DNA of 23,032 nucleotides from Roseburia zhanii. Lineage in GTDB: Bacteria > Bacillota > Clostridia > Lachnospirales > Lachnospiraceae. Shown here piece after piece: positions 7,557-15,222 of this stretch (position 1 is its first letter; each line of letters opens with the position of its first letter). The translations under genes were made by a program, and so were the position numbers. The stretch is from positions 1 to 23,032 of the forward strand of contig NZ_JACOPH010000023.1 of NCBI RefSeq assembly GCF_014287635.1. Reading direction: 5' to 3'. The notes below the pieces were generated by a model. It saw only the letters and a program-made list of their open reading frames with translations. It was not told the DNA's origin and did not search any database.

Positions 7557-8831
7557 ATGAAGAAAAAATTAGTAGTATTAGGTATGCTGTTTGGGCTGAC
7601 ATTTTGTATGCAGCCGGTTTTCGCAGCAGAAGCAGCAGATGTATCAGCCTTAGGTGTCGGAGTAGAGCAGGACGCAGTTTACAGTGTGACAGTCACTTTT
7701 GATGCAAATGGCGGTTCGGGAGTTATGAACAGTCTGACATCAGCATCAAACGTATCTACATCATTGACATCAAATGTATTTACAAGAAGTGGATTTACAT
7801 TTACCGGCTGGAATACAGCAGCAGACGGAACAGGTACAGCTTACGCAGATGCAGCCGATGTTACACAGCTTGCAGCAGCAGAATACAACGGACAGACGAT
7901 CACCCTGTATGCACAATGGAAATTAAATGCACCATCGATCAAATCCGTAAAATCATCTACACCGGCAAGCATGAAAGTTACTTACAAAAAGAATAGTAAA
8001 GCAGCAGGTTATGAGATCAGTTATGCAACGAAGAAAAGCTTTAAAGGCGCTAAAAAAGTAACTGCAAAGAAAGGAAGTTCAAACACAGAGATTACCAATG
8101 TAATACCGGGAAAAACCTACTATGTACGAATGCGCAGTTACTATAAAGCCGGAGGCGTAAAAAAATATAGTGACTGGAGCAAGTCAAAAAAAATAAAAAT
8201 GAAAAAAGGTGCAACACTGGCGAATACAAAAGCACTGACTGCGATCGAAGCAGATATTACCCTGACAGGTTCCGGTAGCGGATATCATGCAAAACTGGTA
8301 TTGTGTACGCCGACTTCTGCAGTATCTTATGGAATCCAGTATGATAAATGCGCATCCGCTCCTTATACAGGAAAAGCAATGGCAATGATCGAGAATGTTG
8401 CGTCCAATGCAGCGGGCGGTCAGAGTTACAGCAGACCGGGAAATCGGGAATTACAGCCTGGTAAAACTTATCATATGATGATGACGGTCGATAAAAAAGG
8501 AAATGGTAATGTATATCTTGATTATAAGAAGATCGGCAGTTTCTCAAATGCAGGACTTGCAAATCAGGCAGTATATATCCGTGTAGAAGGTGCTGTCAGA
8601 TTAAATGGCGATCAGGTGAAAGCAACCTTTGACAATATTAAACTACGTCAGGGTGGAAAACTAGAAGCTGACAAGAAATATGGCGGCTGGTTCCCATCAT
8701 CGAATAAAGGAATCAAGACGAAGAAAGTGAATAACAAGAACAAAGTGATCATATCTGGAACAGGTTCCGGCATCAATGGTGACTGGGACAGCGATTATGA
8801 AAATGTTTCCGGTATCTTCCAGTTCTATTAA
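7557..8831 (+). CDS. secreted protein with InlB-type repeat, FN3-like module and C-terminal domain
   Basis: The 424-residue product has a signal peptide (KKK, hydrophobic core, cleavage near VFA-AE). An InlB B-repeat / Listeria-Bacteroides repeat follows at about residues 43-122 (VTFDANGG, FTFTGWNTAADGTG, LYAQWKLN). An FN3-like module lies at about 125-218, including GYEISYATKKSFKGAKKV and GKTYYVRMRSYYKAGG. The C-terminal 200 residues contain LQPGKTYHMMMTVDKKGNGNVYLDY, which resembles a jelly-roll LamG-like fold and could bind glycans. No anchor motif is visible. GAGGGAG (7544-7550) is 6 bases before the ATG. Its stop is 3 bases from the next start, so it is co-transcribed with the dihydrouridine synthase. 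A surface adhesin or carbohydrate-binding role is inference. Confidence 0.82.
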   Translation: MKKKLVVLGMLFGLTFCMQPVFAAEAADVSALGVGVEQDAVYSVTVTFDANGGSGVMNSLTSASNVSTSLTSNVFTRSGFTFTGWNTAADGTGTAYADAADVTQLAAAEYNGQTITLYAQWKLNAPSIKSVKSSTPASMKVTYKKNSKAAGYEISYATKKSFKGAKKVTAKKGSSNTEITNVIPGKTYYVRMRSYYKAGGVKKYSDWSKSKKIKMKKGATLANTKALTAIEADITLTGSGSGYHAKLVLCTPTSAVSYGIQYDKCASAPYTGKAMAMIENVASNAAGGQSYSRPGNRELQPGKTYHMMMTVDKKGNGNVYLDYKKIGSFSNAGLANQAVYIRVEGAVRLNGDQVKATFDNIKLRQGGKLEADKKYGGWFPSSNKGIKTKKVNNKNKVIISGTGSGINGDWDSDYENVSGIFQFY

Positions 8832-8834
8832 AAT

Positions 8835-9776
8835 ATGAAATTTTATTTTGCCCCGATGGAGGGGATCACCGGATATGTGTACAGAAATGCATACGAAGCC
8901 GTTTTTTCAGGGATCAGTAAATATTTCTCACCGTTTATTGTTCCACATCAGAACCGGGATTTTAAACAGAAAGAATTACGTGATATTTTCCCGGAAAATA
9001 ACAGTACATTAACACTGATACCGCAGATACTGACGAACCAGGCAGAGGATTTTTTGCGGGCAGTGCATACGTTTCAGGAAATGGGATATGAGGAAGTCAA
9101 TCTGAACTTAGGCTGTCCGTCAGGAACAGTGACAGCAAAAGGAAAAGGAGCAGGATTTTTAGCAGAACCAGAAGCCCTTGATGGATTTTTAGAAACAATA
9201 TATGAAAAAGCAGATGTTAAGATCTCCATCAAGACCAGAATCGGAATTGATACGGGAGAGGAGTTCTACCGGTTGTTAGAGATTTATCAGAAATATCCGA
9301 TTGAAGAACTGATCGTACATCCCCGCTGCTTAAAAGATTACTATAAGAAGCCTCCTGATCAGGAAATCTTCTTATGGGCAGCAGGGCATTATAACGGAAA
9401 ACTGATCTACAATGGAGATATTTTTTGCAAAGAAGATTATCAGATATTGACAGAACGTAATGCACATTTAGATGGCGTGATGTTAGGACGTGGTTTATTA
9501 AGGAATCCGGGCTTGATACAGGAAATCTTAGAAGATGTACCGGCAACGGTAGAACAGATAAAAAATCTTCACGATCATATTTTAGAAGGTTATATGGAGA
9601 TGCTTTCAGGAGATCGCAATGTGCTGTTCCGTATGAAAGAATTATGGTTTTACATGATCGAATGGTTTGCAATAGAAGGCAGAGATAAATATGCAAAACA
9701 AATTAAAAAAGCCCAGACCATAGCAGAATACAGATCAGTCGTTGATCGTATATTCCAACAGTATCCGATGCATTAG
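8835..9776 (+). CDS. tRNA-dihydrouridine synthase
   Basis: This FMN-dependent enzyme reduces specific uridines to dihydrouridine in the D-loop of tRNA. The N-terminus MKFYFAPMEGITGYVYRNAY is the flavin-binding start of the Dus TIM barrel. The catalytic cysteine is C94 in NLGCPSGT, and further barrel motifs are IKTRIG, VHPRCLKDYYKKPPD, YNGDI and GVMLGRGLLRNPGL. At 313 residues the length is typical. The start lies 3 bases after the preceding stop, and no Shine-Dalgarno sequence is visible before the ATG, which suggests translational coupling to the secreted-protein gene. The subfamily (DusB-like or another) cannot be settled by eye. Confidence 0.93.
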   Translation: MKFYFAPMEGITGYVYRNAYEAVFSGISKYFSPFIVPHQNRDFKQKELRDIFPENNSTLTLIPQILTNQAEDFLRAVHTFQEMGYEEVNLNLGCPSGTVTAKGKGAGFLAEPEALDGFLETIYEKADVKISIKTRIGIDTGEEFYRLLEIYQKYPIEELIVHPRCLKDYYKKPPDQEIFLWAAGHYNGKLIYNGDIFCKEDYQILTERNAHLDGVMLGRGLLRNPGLIQEILEDVPATVEQIKNLHDHILEGYMEMLSGDRNVLFRMKELWFYMIEWFAIEGRDKYAKQIKKAQTIAEYRSVVDRIFQQYPMH

Positions 9777-9795
9777 ATTAAATGACATAAGTAAG

Positions 9796-9831
9796 AAAAT
9801 CGCTCAGACCTTTACGGTCTGGGCGATTTTT
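9796..9831. terminator. bidirectional terminator between dus and the PBP gene
   Basis: Bases 9796-9810 pair with 9816-9830 in a 15-bp stem (AAAATCGC...GACC / GGTC...GCGATTTT) with a TTTAC loop. T runs occur on the plus strand, and complementary A runs serve the minus strand. It sits between convergent genes ending at 9776 (plus) and 9851 (minus). Confidence 0.9.
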
Positions 9832-9850
9832 GTCAGAGAAGAAGTTTTCT

Positions 9851-12559
9851 TTATTCATCCTCTGCATCATCCTGATTACTGTTACTGTTGTTATTGCTGT
9901 CAGAATCAGGTTTCTTATCCGTTGTCGGTGTTTTGTCTACAGTCTTATCGGGTTTCTTGTCACTGTTCTTGTCGTTATTTTTCTTCTTGTCTTTGCTGCT
10001 GTCACCCAGACTGCTATTGGTATCTGCACTGGTATCTGGTGCAGGCTGCGGAGCTGAAGGTGCAGTATGCAGTGGACAGGTATTTGTTGCAGAATTTTCA
10101 GATAACAGATACGGTCCATCAGCAGATCCCGGAGAACCACCGGTAATATATACACCGCCGACACGGTTCGGACAAAATTCCGTGGCTAACATACCGGATT
10201 CTGCACAAATCGTAACATTTACATGATGGTCACAATATTCTGTAGGAACTGTACCCTCTGCAAAATATTCCGTCGATACCATACTTCCGCGTGGATCAGC
10301 ATCACAGAGTCCCGGAACGACCAGTTTACCGGATTTCTTACATACAGTTGCCGTTGTGATGTCACCAGGCATGGTGAAATCCTGATATTCCAGATTCTCA
10401 TGGATACGCCTCATAACCGCTTTCCAGATCGCTTTTGGATAGGAAGTTGTACCGCTTGCCTGTGGAGTATTATCATCATATCCACCCCAGACAACGCAGG
10501 TATAATATGGAGTAAATCCGGCAAATAAAGCATCTCTGTTCTTTGTAGTTGTACCGGTCTTTCCGGCGATCGCCATGTTACCGAAGTTTACGGCAGTACC
10601 GGTACCTTTCGTCACAACATCTTCCATGGCATTTGTAAGCAGCCATGCGGTAGAATCTTTAAGGACACCATGCGTCTGCGGCGTGTTGTCGATCAAAACA
10701 TTTCCGTCATGGTCAAGGATCTTTGTATAAAAACGCGGTTTGATATAAGTTCCCTGATTAGCGATCGTAGCATAAGCAGCAGTCAGTTCAAGGTTTGTAA
10801 CACCTTTTGTGATGCCACCTAAAGCAAGAGCCTGATTGTTATCATCATCAACTAAAGTTGTAAAGCCAAAGTCTTTAAGATAACTATATCCAAGGTTCGT
10901 GCCAATCTCTGTCAAAGTTTTTACTGTTACGATATTAATGGAGTGTGTGATCGCTTCACGTAGTGTTGTAAAGCCACGGTAAGAATTATCATAGTTTCTT
11001 AAGGAAGTACCATTTTCATAAGAATATGGGGCATCATCCTGTACAGAAGCTAAAGTCAGTCCACCACTGTCGAGTGCAGGTGCATATGCAGCAAGGATCT
11101 TAAATGTAGAACCCGGTTGTCTGGTGGTGTCAGTCGCACGGTTTAACGTCTTGCTGGCAGTCTTATCACCTCGTCCGCCTACGAGAGCAACGACTTCGCC
11201 GGTCTGCTGGTTCATAACCGTTAAGGCAGCCTGTGGCTGGAGTGTAAAGGTGACCGTTTCACCATTTTCAACGATCTTATCGCCTTCTTCCATAATATCC
11301 GCTTTATACTGGTCGATCGCAGCCTGTGCATCCTCAATAGAAGCAAAATTAATGCTGTAATCGCTGTTTGAAGCCTGATAGTAAGAAAGCATGGTCTGTT
11401 CACTGTAATTCGCAAAACTTCCATCTGCTTTTTCAATCGTCAGACGGTAAGAGAAGGAAGATTTGGTGTTGGACGGATAGTTGTCTGCATTATTGACTTC
11501 TTCATCACAGATTGCCTGCAGGGCAGAGTTCTGTGTGGAGTAGATCGTCAATCCGCCGTTATAAAGTGCTTTATAAGCCTGTGTTTCTGTGTAGCCTTTT
11601 AAGTCGATCAGATCCTGAATGACCTGATCTGTCAGTTCATCTACAAAATAAGAAGTAACAGATTCTTCTTCGGTAACGGTATTAACGACCTGAATACGCT
11701 CATAGACGTCATCTGCGATCGCATCGTCAAATTCTTCCTGTGAAATGTATCCCTGTGTGAGCATATTGTTTAATACTTTATCCCGCCGTTCTTTATTTTT
11801 ATCAGGATTACTGATCGGGTTGAAACGGGATGGATTCTGGGTAATGGCAGCTATGACTGCACATTCCGATAAAGTCAGTTCTGAAACATCCTTATTGAAA
11901 TATCTTCTGGATGCAGACTGCACACCTAAAGTATTTTGTCCTAGGTTGATCGTGTTTAAGTAATTTTCTAAGATCCAGTCTTTTGACACTTTTTTCTCAA
12001 GCTGTACAGCAAGGTACTGTTCCTGGATCTTACGCTCTAACTTGTCTGCAAAAGAAGATTCGCTCGTCCAGCTTGTAAAGACATTGTTCTTTAAAAGCTG
12101 CTGGGTGATCGTACTTGCACCCTCTGAAAAATGTCCACCGCTTGCGATTCCTTTTACACCGGCACGCAGAATACCTTTGAGATCGATTCCGTTATGCTCA
12201 TAAAAACGTTCATCTTCGATCGCTACAAATGCATGTTGCAGATTCTCAGGGATCTCATCGATCGTAGCATAGACACGGTTAGAACCGGTGGCTACTAAGG
12301 TTGCGATCTGGTTTTCATCCGTATCGAGTACTGTGGAAAGAAAACCGGTCGGAGTAGCATCGTCAAGATTGATCTCCGGTGCTGCATCGATTACTCCCTT
12401 TAAAATACCAAACCCTGCGCATCCGCCGATAATAAAGATCGCTAAGAGGCATACAAGCAGAGTTTTTAAGAAAATTATAGTGAATTTTTTGCAAATCATA
12501 GTACCTTTTGATGTAAGCTCTTTTTCACGCTTACGTGTACTATTTTTTCCATAGTTCAT
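9851..12559 (-). CDS. class A penicillin-binding protein (PBP1A-type)
   Basis: This bifunctional peptidoglycan synthase polymerises lipid II through its glycosyltransferase and crosslinks stems through its transpeptidase. The start at 12559 (MNYGKNST) is chosen because AAAGGAGG lies 6 bases upstream; a longer frame from 12628 has no such site. The protein is 902 residues: a short basic cytoplasmic tail, TM helix at about 27-52, then GT51 with E115 in AIEDERFYEHNG and GASTITQQLLKN. The transpeptidase has S-x-x-K in GSTFK (about residue 482), SIN (about 540) and KTG in AGKTGTT (about 667). The last 70 or so residues are a Pro/Ser, then Lys/Asp/Asn low-complexity tail, probably disordered and exposed on the cell surface. 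It is the only large minus-strand gene here, convergent with dus and divergent from the yigZ-family gene. Confidence 0.95.
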   Translation of the reverse strand: MNYGKNSTRKREKELTSKGTMICKKFTIIFLKTLLVCLLAIFIIGGCAGFGILKGVIDAAPEINLDDATPTGFLSTVLDTDENQIATLVATGSNRVYATIDEIPENLQHAFVAIEDERFYEHNGIDLKGILRAGVKGIASGGHFSEGASTITQQLLKNNVFTSWTSESSFADKLERKIQEQYLAVQLEKKVSKDWILENYLNTINLGQNTLGVQSASRRYFNKDVSELTLSECAVIAAITQNPSRFNPISNPDKNKERRDKVLNNMLTQGYISQEEFDDAIADDVYERIQVVNTVTEEESVTSYFVDELTDQVIQDLIDLKGYTETQAYKALYNGGLTIYSTQNSALQAICDEEVNNADNYPSNTKSSFSYRLTIEKADGSFANYSEQTMLSYYQASNSDYSINFASIEDAQAAIDQYKADIMEEGDKIVENGETVTFTLQPQAALTVMNQQTGEVVALVGGRGDKTASKTLNRATDTTRQPGSTFKILAAYAPALDSGGLTLASVQDDAPYSYENGTSLRNYDNSYRGFTTLREAITHSINIVTVKTLTEIGTNLGYSYLKDFGFTTLVDDDNNQALALGGITKGVTNLELTAAYATIANQGTYIKPRFYTKILDHDGNVLIDNTPQTHGVLKDSTAWLLTNAMEDVVTKGTGTAVNFGNMAIAGKTGTTTKNRDALFAGFTPYYTCVVWGGYDDNTPQASGTTSYPKAIWKAVMRRIHENLEYQDFTMPGDITTATVCKKSGKLVVPGLCDADPRGSMVSTEYFAEGTVPTEYCDHHVNVTICAESGMLATEFCPNRVGGVYITGGSPGSADGPYLLSENSATNTCPLHTAPSAPQPAPDTSADTNSSLGDSSKDKKKNNDKNSDKKPDKTVDKTPTTDKKPDSDSNNNSNSNQDDAEDE

Positions 12560-12584
12560 AATAAGCCTCCTTTTTAACGAATCT

Positions 12585-12593
12585 ATTATAACA
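12585..12593 (-). promoter_or_regulatory. promoter of the PBP gene (extended -10)
   Basis: On the minus strand the sequence reads TGTTATAAT, a perfect -10 hexamer (12585-12590) with a TG extension. No clear -35 lies at the proper distance. It is back to back with the yigZ-family promoter. Confidence 0.55.
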
Positions 12594-12627
12594 AAAAGTA
12601 TTCTATAATAAAAGTACCCTTTTTTCA

Positions 12628-12656
12628 TTGATTCAGACAGATACTCATGTTAAAAT
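12628..12656 (+). promoter_or_regulatory. promoter of the YigZ-family gene
   Basis: TTGATT (12628-12633) and TAAAAT (12651-12656) are 17 bp apart. The start would be near 12663, 30 bases before the ATG. Confidence 0.65.
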
Positions 12657-12692
12657 CGAAAAGAATCAAGTTCACAGGCAGGAGTATAGGAT

Positions 12693-13331
12693 ATGAAAGT
12701 AGTATATCAGGGTGGCGAAGGCGAGATCGTAGAAAAAAAATCCAGATTTATAGCAACGGTTCGTCCGGTAGGATCAGAAGAAGAAGCGACAGCATTTATT
12801 GCAGAAATGAAAAAGAAGTACTGGGATGCCAGACATAACTGTTCTGCATTTGTAATAGGAAACAATCAGGAATTGTCAAGATGTTCCGATGATGGAGAAC
12901 CAAGCCAGACAGCAGGGCGGCCGATGTTAGATGTGCTGCTCCGGGAGGAAATCCATAATGTGGCAGTGGTTGTTACGAGGTATTTTGGAGGAACACTGCT
13001 TGGAACAGGAGGGTTAGTGCGTGCTTATCAAAAAGCTGTACAGGAAGGACTTGCGAATAGTACTGTCATAGACAAGCAGCCCGGAAGAAAGCTTACGATA
13101 CAGACAGATTATAATGGGTTAGGAAAGATCCAGTATATTCTTGCACAGCAGAATATTGTGACCATGGATACAGTCTATACGGATGCAGTAGAACTTTCTG
13201 TGATGGTTCCTGATGGAGCAGGGCAGAAATTAACAGAGGATATCACAGATGGAACAGGCGGAAATGCCCGGTTTCACTGGGGGGAAGAAGTTTCATTTGC
13301 AGTTATCGACAAAGAAATAAAAGTTTTTTAA
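12693..13331 (+). CDS. yigZ: YigZ / IMPACT (UPF0029) family protein
   Basis: This conserved soluble protein of 212 residues belongs to a family with an N-terminal UPF0029 domain and a C-terminal ferredoxin-like domain. The eukaryotic relative IMPACT modulates the Gcn2 kinase; the bacterial role is not well established, and nucleic-acid or translation-linked functions have been proposed. The signature VTRYFGGTLLGTGGLVRAY occupies about residues 90-108, preceded by KKSRFIA, DARHNCSAFV and DDGEPSQTAGRPML. AGGAG precedes the ATG by about 13 bases, somewhat far. The gene is followed at once by the tRNA-Gln promoter. Family assignment is secure, function is not. Confidence 0.9.
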   Translation: MKVVYQGGEGEIVEKKSRFIATVRPVGSEEEATAFIAEMKKKYWDARHNCSAFVIGNNQELSRCSDDGEPSQTAGRPMLDVLLREEIHNVAVVVTRYFGGTLLGTGGLVRAYQKAVQEGLANSTVIDKQPGRKLTIQTDYNGLGKIQYILAQQNIVTMDTVYTDAVELSVMVPDGAGQKLTEDITDGTGGNARFHWGEEVSFAVIDKEIKVF

Positions 13332-13339
13332 AAAAAGTG

Positions 13340-13368
13340 TTGACAAGTCGTATCAAGGTATGTATAAT
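13340..13368 (+). promoter_or_regulatory. consensus promoter of tRNA-Gln
   Basis: TTGACA (13340-13345) and TATAAT (13363-13368) are 17 bp apart, a perfect SigA promoter, preceded by an A tract. The transcript would begin near 13375 with the hairpin TGTTGA-GTGA-TCAACA (13375-13390), which has a GNRA-type loop. Confidence 0.92.
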
Positions 13369-13410
13369 AGCCATTGTTGAGTGATCAACACGACAGACAA
13401 CATAAAATAA

Positions 13411-13482
13411 TGGCCCATCGCCAAATGGTAAGGCAACGGACTCTGACTCCGTCATTTCAAGGTTCGAATCCTTGTGGGCCAG
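13411..13482 (+). tRNA. tRNA-Gln(CTG)
   Basis: The 72-base gene folds as a cloverleaf. Acceptor TGGCCCA (13411-13417) pairs with TGGGCCA (13475-13481), and the discriminator is G 13482. The anticodon stem ACGGA/TCCGT encloses loop CTCTGAC, giving anticodon CTG. The T loop is GGTTCGAATCC. A U1-A72 first pair and G73 are typical of bacterial tRNA-Gln. CCA is not encoded. Confidence 0.96.
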
Positions 13483-13488
13483 TTACTA

Positions 13489-13513
13489 AGGCATCACGTA
13501 AGTGATGCTTTTT
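13489..13513 (+). terminator. terminator after tRNA-Gln
   Basis: GCATCAC (13491-13497) pairs with GTGATGC (13502-13508) around a GTAA loop, followed by TTTTT. It ends the tRNA transcript, so the thioesterase gene needs its own promoter, which I could not identify with confidence. Confidence 0.85.
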
Positions 13514-13567
13514 GTTTTATCGTAACGAAAAAAGTTTTTCATATATAGCAGAAAGCAGGAGGATGGC

Positions 13568-14281
13568 ATGTTTCGATTTGATAGTGTAGTAAGATACAGT
13601 GAGATTGATGCAGACAGATATATGACTCTGCCGGCAGTTTTAGATATATTGCAGGACTGCTGTACATTTCATTCCGAACATTTAGAGATAGGGATTGATT
13701 ATCTGAAAGAGCATGAGCGGGCATGGGTCTTATCTGCATGGCAGGTAGTGATCGACCGGTATCCTAAGATGGGAGAAAAAATCTCAGCATACACATGGCC
13801 ATATGAGTTTAAAGGATTTATGGGAAACCGTAATTTTAAGATTGAAGACGAAGCAGGAAACATCATAGTTTATGCAAATTCTGTCTGGGTATATATCGAT
13901 ACAGCCACCGGACGGCCGGTGCGGGTGTCGCAGGAAGTAGCAGAAACTTATCAGCTAGAACCCCCATTTGAGATGGAAACAGCAGACAGAAAGATTCCAT
14001 TGCCGGATGCTATGGAAGAAAAAGAACAGATCCGTGCAGGAAGATTCTGTATTGATACAAACCAGCATGTCAATAACAGCAAATATGTGATGATGGCAGA
14101 AGAATATCTGCCGGAGGATTTTAAAGTAAGGGAACTGCGGGTAGAATATAAGAAAGCAGCCGTACTTGGGGATGTGATATATCCGAAAGTGAAAATCAAA
14201 GACCATCAGGCAGTTGTAGCGTTAGAAAATGAGCAGGGAAAACCTTATGCAGTTGTACAGTTTATGGAGGATAAAGTATGA
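13568..14281 (+). CDS. acyl-ACP thioesterase (FatA family)
   Basis: This cytoplasmic hydrolase releases free fatty acids from acyl carrier protein. It is a double hot-dog protein of 237 residues, the usual length of bacterial members. The N-terminal hot dog begins RFDSVVRYSEIDADRYMTLPAVLDILQDCC. The C-terminal hot dog contains the conserved DTNQHVNNSKYV segment, where N165 and H167 match the active-site Asn/His of plant FatA/FatB enzymes. Other family features are the AWVLSAWQVVIDRYPKMGE strand and KGFMGNRNF. The stop overlaps the next start by four bases (ATGA), so the two genes are translationally coupled. Substrate chain length cannot be judged. Confidence 0.93.
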   Translation: MFRFDSVVRYSEIDADRYMTLPAVLDILQDCCTFHSEHLEIGIDYLKEHERAWVLSAWQVVIDRYPKMGEKISAYTWPYEFKGFMGNRNFKIEDEAGNIIVYANSVWVYIDTATGRPVRVSQEVAETYQLEPPFEMETADRKIPLPDAMEEKEQIRAGRFCIDTNQHVNNSKYVMMAEEYLPEDFKVRELRVEYKKAAVLGDVIYPKVKIKDHQAVVALENEQGKPYAVVQFMEDKV

Positions 14282-15111
14282 AATTAGGAGAAAAACAAAG
14301 ATTATTAGTAATCAAAAGAGTAGAATTTGGTATTTATTTAGCAGAGCATGAAGATGATGAAACACGAGTGCTTCTGCCGGCAAAACAGGTGCCGGAAAAT
14401 ACCAGAGTCGGTGATGAGTTAGAAGTATTTTTATATAAAGATTCCAAAGACCGTCTGATCGCAACGACAAATGAACCATATCTCATGCTCGGACAGACAG
14501 CCGTATTAAAAGTATTAGAAGTGGGAAAGATTGGTGCATTCTTAGACTGGGGCTTAGAGAAAGACCTGTTTCTTCCATTTAAAGAGATGACAGCAAAAGT
14601 ACAGCCGGAAGATGAAATTTTAGTTACCTTATATATAGATAAAAGCCGGAGATTATGCGCAACGATGAAAGGCATCTATGATCTGTTAGAAAAAGATTCC
14701 CCATATGAAAAAGGAATGAATGTATCAGGCAGGGTTTATGAGTTCAGCGATAATTTTGGAACCTTTGTAGCAGTAGATGATAAATATTCCGCTATGATAC
14801 CGGCATTTGAAGATTGCAGTCATTTACGGATCGGAGATGTGATCGAAGCAAGGATCACAAATGTAAAACCAGATGGCAAGTTAGATCTGACCTTACGTGA
14901 AAAGGCATATCTGCAGATGGATGCAGACGCACAGAAAGTCTTAGAAGTGATCGACGAATATGCAGGTGTCCTTCCATTTAATGACAAGGCATCACCGGAA
15001 GTCATCAAGCGGGAAATACAGATGAGCAAGAATGCATTCAAACGCGCAGTAGGACATCTTTATAAGGAAAGAAAGATCGAGATTACAGAAAAAAGTATAC
15101 GAAAATTGTAA
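14278..15111 (+). CDS. cvfB: CvfB-type S1 RNA-binding protein
   Basis: The 277-residue cytoplasmic protein matches the CvfB/YitL family, which has tandem S1-like OB folds and a C-terminal winged helix and binds RNA; in Staphylococcus aureus CvfB affects virulence gene expression. Segments seen are an N-terminal S1-like domain (LVIKRVEFGIYLAEHEDDETRVLLP, about 10-70), a second (VLKVLEVGKIGAFLDWGLEKDLFLP, about 75-135), a third (GRVYEFSDNFGTFVAVDDKYSAMIP, about 150-215), and a winged helix (about 220-277) ending in AVGHLYKERKIEITEKSIRKL. Start and spacing follow from the ATGA overlap with the thioesterase gene. Confidence 0.9.
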   Translation: MKLGEKQRLLVIKRVEFGIYLAEHEDDETRVLLPAKQVPENTRVGDELEVFLYKDSKDRLIATTNEPYLMLGQTAVLKVLEVGKIGAFLDWGLEKDLFLPFKEMTAKVQPEDEILVTLYIDKSRRLCATMKGIYDLLEKDSPYEKGMNVSGRVYEFSDNFGTFVAVDDKYSAMIPAFEDCSHLRIGDVIEARITNVKPDGKLDLTLREKAYLQMDADAQKVLEVIDEYAGVLPFNDKASPEVIKREIQMSKNAFKRAVGHLYKERKIEITEKSIRKL

Positions 15112-15122
15112 TATTAAGGCTA

Positions 15123-15151
15123 TTGACGAGATAACATCTATTTGCTATAAT
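15123..15151 (+). promoter_or_regulatory. promoter of the NlpC/P60 hydrolase
   Basis: TTGACG (15123-15128) and TATAAT (15146-15151) are 17 bp apart, with a TG extension at 15143-15144 (TGCTATAAT). The start would fall near 15158, leaving a leader of about 65 bases. Confidence 0.88.
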
Positions 15152-15165
15152 AACCACGTAATAAA

Positions 15166-15182
15166 TGTAACAATTTCGTAAC
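15166..15182 (+). promoter_or_regulatory. candidate WalR (YycF) binding site
   Basis: TGTAAC-AATTT-CGTAAC fits the known WalR direct repeat TGTWAH-N5-TGTWAH at 11 of 12 specified positions. It lies about 8 to 24 bases downstream of the predicted transcription start of a cell-wall hydrolase gene, the classic WalR target class. A position downstream of the start would favour repression; that is inference. Confidence 0.5.
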
Positions 15183-15222
15183 AGATAAAAGATAAAGATG
15201 TAGTATTTGGAGGACAATTTCC

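Noticed and set aside
9888..10226. Plus-strand open frames rich in Ser/Leu/Phe opposite the PBP tail
   Set aside because: They are antisense shadows of the low-complexity Lys/Asp/Asn tail and have no ribosome sites.
15152..15222. Possible c-di-AMP (ydaO) riboswitch before the NlpC/P60 gene, a common arrangement in Firmicutes
   Set aside because: The predicted leader is only about 65 bases and lacks the conserved elements; the riboswitch is well over 100 bases.
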